A stretch of DNA of 64,000 nucleotides, taken from positions 2,666,001 through 2,730,000 of the forward strand of contig NZ_FNTG01000002.1 of assembly GCF_900104795.1 (NCBI RefSeq), in the 5' to 3' direction. Below, in pieces: positions 63,489 to 64,000 of the stretch. Both the position numbers and the translations under genes were made by a program. Each line of letters opens with the position of its first letter. Within the stretch, counting starts at the first letter, position 1. The DNA comes from Burkholderia sp. WP9. Lineage in GTDB: Bacteria > Pseudomonadota > Gammaproteobacteria > Burkholderiales > Burkholderiaceae. The notes below the pieces were generated by a model, which saw nothing but the letters and a program-made list of their open reading frames with translations, was not told where the DNA came from and ran no database searches.

Positions 63489-64000
63489 TCAGCCACTGTG
63501 TGTGCGCATCACGTCTACAACGGACACGCGGATCGCATCGATCAAAGCTCGCGCGGCCGGGGACGGGCTGCCGGTCGAGCGCATGGTCAAGCCGATGTCG
63601 CGTCGCGTGTTGTGTAACTTGACGTCGAGAATCGCCAGTTGTCCGGACTGAATTTCCAGTTGCAATTGGTGGGCCGACAGCGCGGCAATCATGTCCGTGT
63701 CGAATAGCAGACCGCGAATCACTGCCAGGTCCGCAGTTTCCACGGTCGGCACAGGCGGTTTGACCTTCATTCGCCTGAACTGTTTTTCGAAGAGCGCAAG
63801 AGCCGGTGCGTTGCTGCGCGGGAGGATCCACTGTGCGTCGCGCAGGTCCATGATGCTGAGATCGCGCGCATGAGCGAGCGGATGATCGCGGCGTACGAGC
63901 AGCGCCATGTCGGACGACATCAATCGCTCGTTCTTCAGGCCACTCGCGGCGTCGTTCTCCCGTAGCGCGCCGAGGATAAAGTCGACGTCACCCGCGCGCA
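63489..64000 (-). CDS. LysR-family regulator, partial (runs off the window)
   Basis: Only the C-terminal part of the effector-binding domain is present; the reading frame stays open to the last base. Legible sequence includes 'GDVDFILGALRENDAASGL', 'MALLVRRDHPLAHARDLSIMDLRDAQWILP', 'LLFDTDMIAALSAHQLQLEIQSGQLAIL' and 'ARALIDAIR', all typical of LTTR substrate-binding domains (GbpR/CysB-like layout). The DNA-binding domain and start lie beyond position 64000. Confidence 0.85.
   Translation of the reverse strand, partial: RAGDVDFILGALRENDAASGLKNERLMSSDMALLVRRDHPLAHARDLSIMDLRDAQWILPRSNAPALALFEKQFRRMKVKPPVPTVETADLAVIRGLLFDTDMIAALSAHQLQLEIQSGQLAILDVKLHNTRRDIGLTMRSTGSPSPAARALIDAIRVSVVDVMRTHSG

Noticed and set aside
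1..64000. tRNA, rRNA, IS elements, prophage or plasmid origin
   Set aside because: None recognised on reading both strands; a tRNAscan or IS search could still find a short element I missed.

Overview
The window is GC-rich, densely packed chromosomal DNA. Gene content points to a beta-proteobacterium of the Burkholderia/Paraburkholderia group: DUF4148 secreted proteins, H-NS proteins with histone-H1-like tails, the DUF3348/DUF802/OmpA/DUF2894 cluster, a DUF3311-MctP pair and a complete carnitine-catabolism operon. I see no rRNA, tRNA, insertion sequence, phage or CRISPR array, so it reads as accessory/metabolic chromosome. Gene names rest on recognising protein families by eye; no database search was possible.

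Layout. 0-6 kb: a Cache-type chemoreceptor, a SulP anion transporter, a YSC84-like lipoprotein and a berberine-bridge-type flavoenzyme. 6-9 kb: an AT-richer gap, then a very long secreted Gly/His/Asp repeat protein. 9-14 kb: PdeM nuclease and an Lhr-type DEXH helicase (coupled), an FKBP isomerase, DUF488 and a small membrane protein. 14-18 kb: a DUF6765-like protein, two small secreted proteins, and an H-NS-like protein with two DNA-binding modules and a lysine-rich tail. 18-24 kb: cardiolipin synthase facing a four-gene operon (sulfatase, formylglycine-generating enzyme, NlpA-like binding protein, cysteine-cluster protein). 24-29 kb: a two-component system divergent from DUF3311-mctP (monocarboxylate uptake). 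29-33 kb: a LysR regulator, a GGDEF/EAL protein with a degenerate GGDEF motif, and a DadA-like dehydrogenase.

33.4-38.2 kb: DUF3348, DUF802 (MotA/TolQ-like membrane part plus long repeat-bearing coiled coil), a MotB/OmpA-like protein and DUF2894. This looks like an ion-driven, peptidoglycan-anchored motor with the same architecture as the ZorA/ZorB pair of Zorya antiphage systems. I consider it the most interesting system in the window.

38-48.5 kb: a zf-TFIIB protein, TerC, NhaR and TerB-like proteins, a double-glycine-leader-like peptide, a DUF4148 protein, an SdhC/CyaC-like haem anchor without a cyclase, then an OmpR/EnvZ-type system divergent from dipZ-msrA (periplasmic methionine-sulfoxide repair). 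48.4-53.3 kb: a 1.2-kb gene-poor gap, a large secreted glycoside-hydrolase-like protein with a Thr-Pro linker, a chalcone-isomerase-like periplasmic protein and a TipAS fragment. 53.3-56.8 kb: a HAD phosphatase and an unusual response regulator/7TM kinase pair. 56.7-62.6 kb: the carnitine operon (caiX, cdhC, cdhA, cdhB, hocS) with divergent cdhR. The right end holds a DUF4148 gene, a perfect 20-bp hairpin and a LysR gene running off the window.

Many operons here use 4-nt ATGA or GTGA stop/start overlaps, and these, together with Shine-Dalgarno spacing, decided several start codons.
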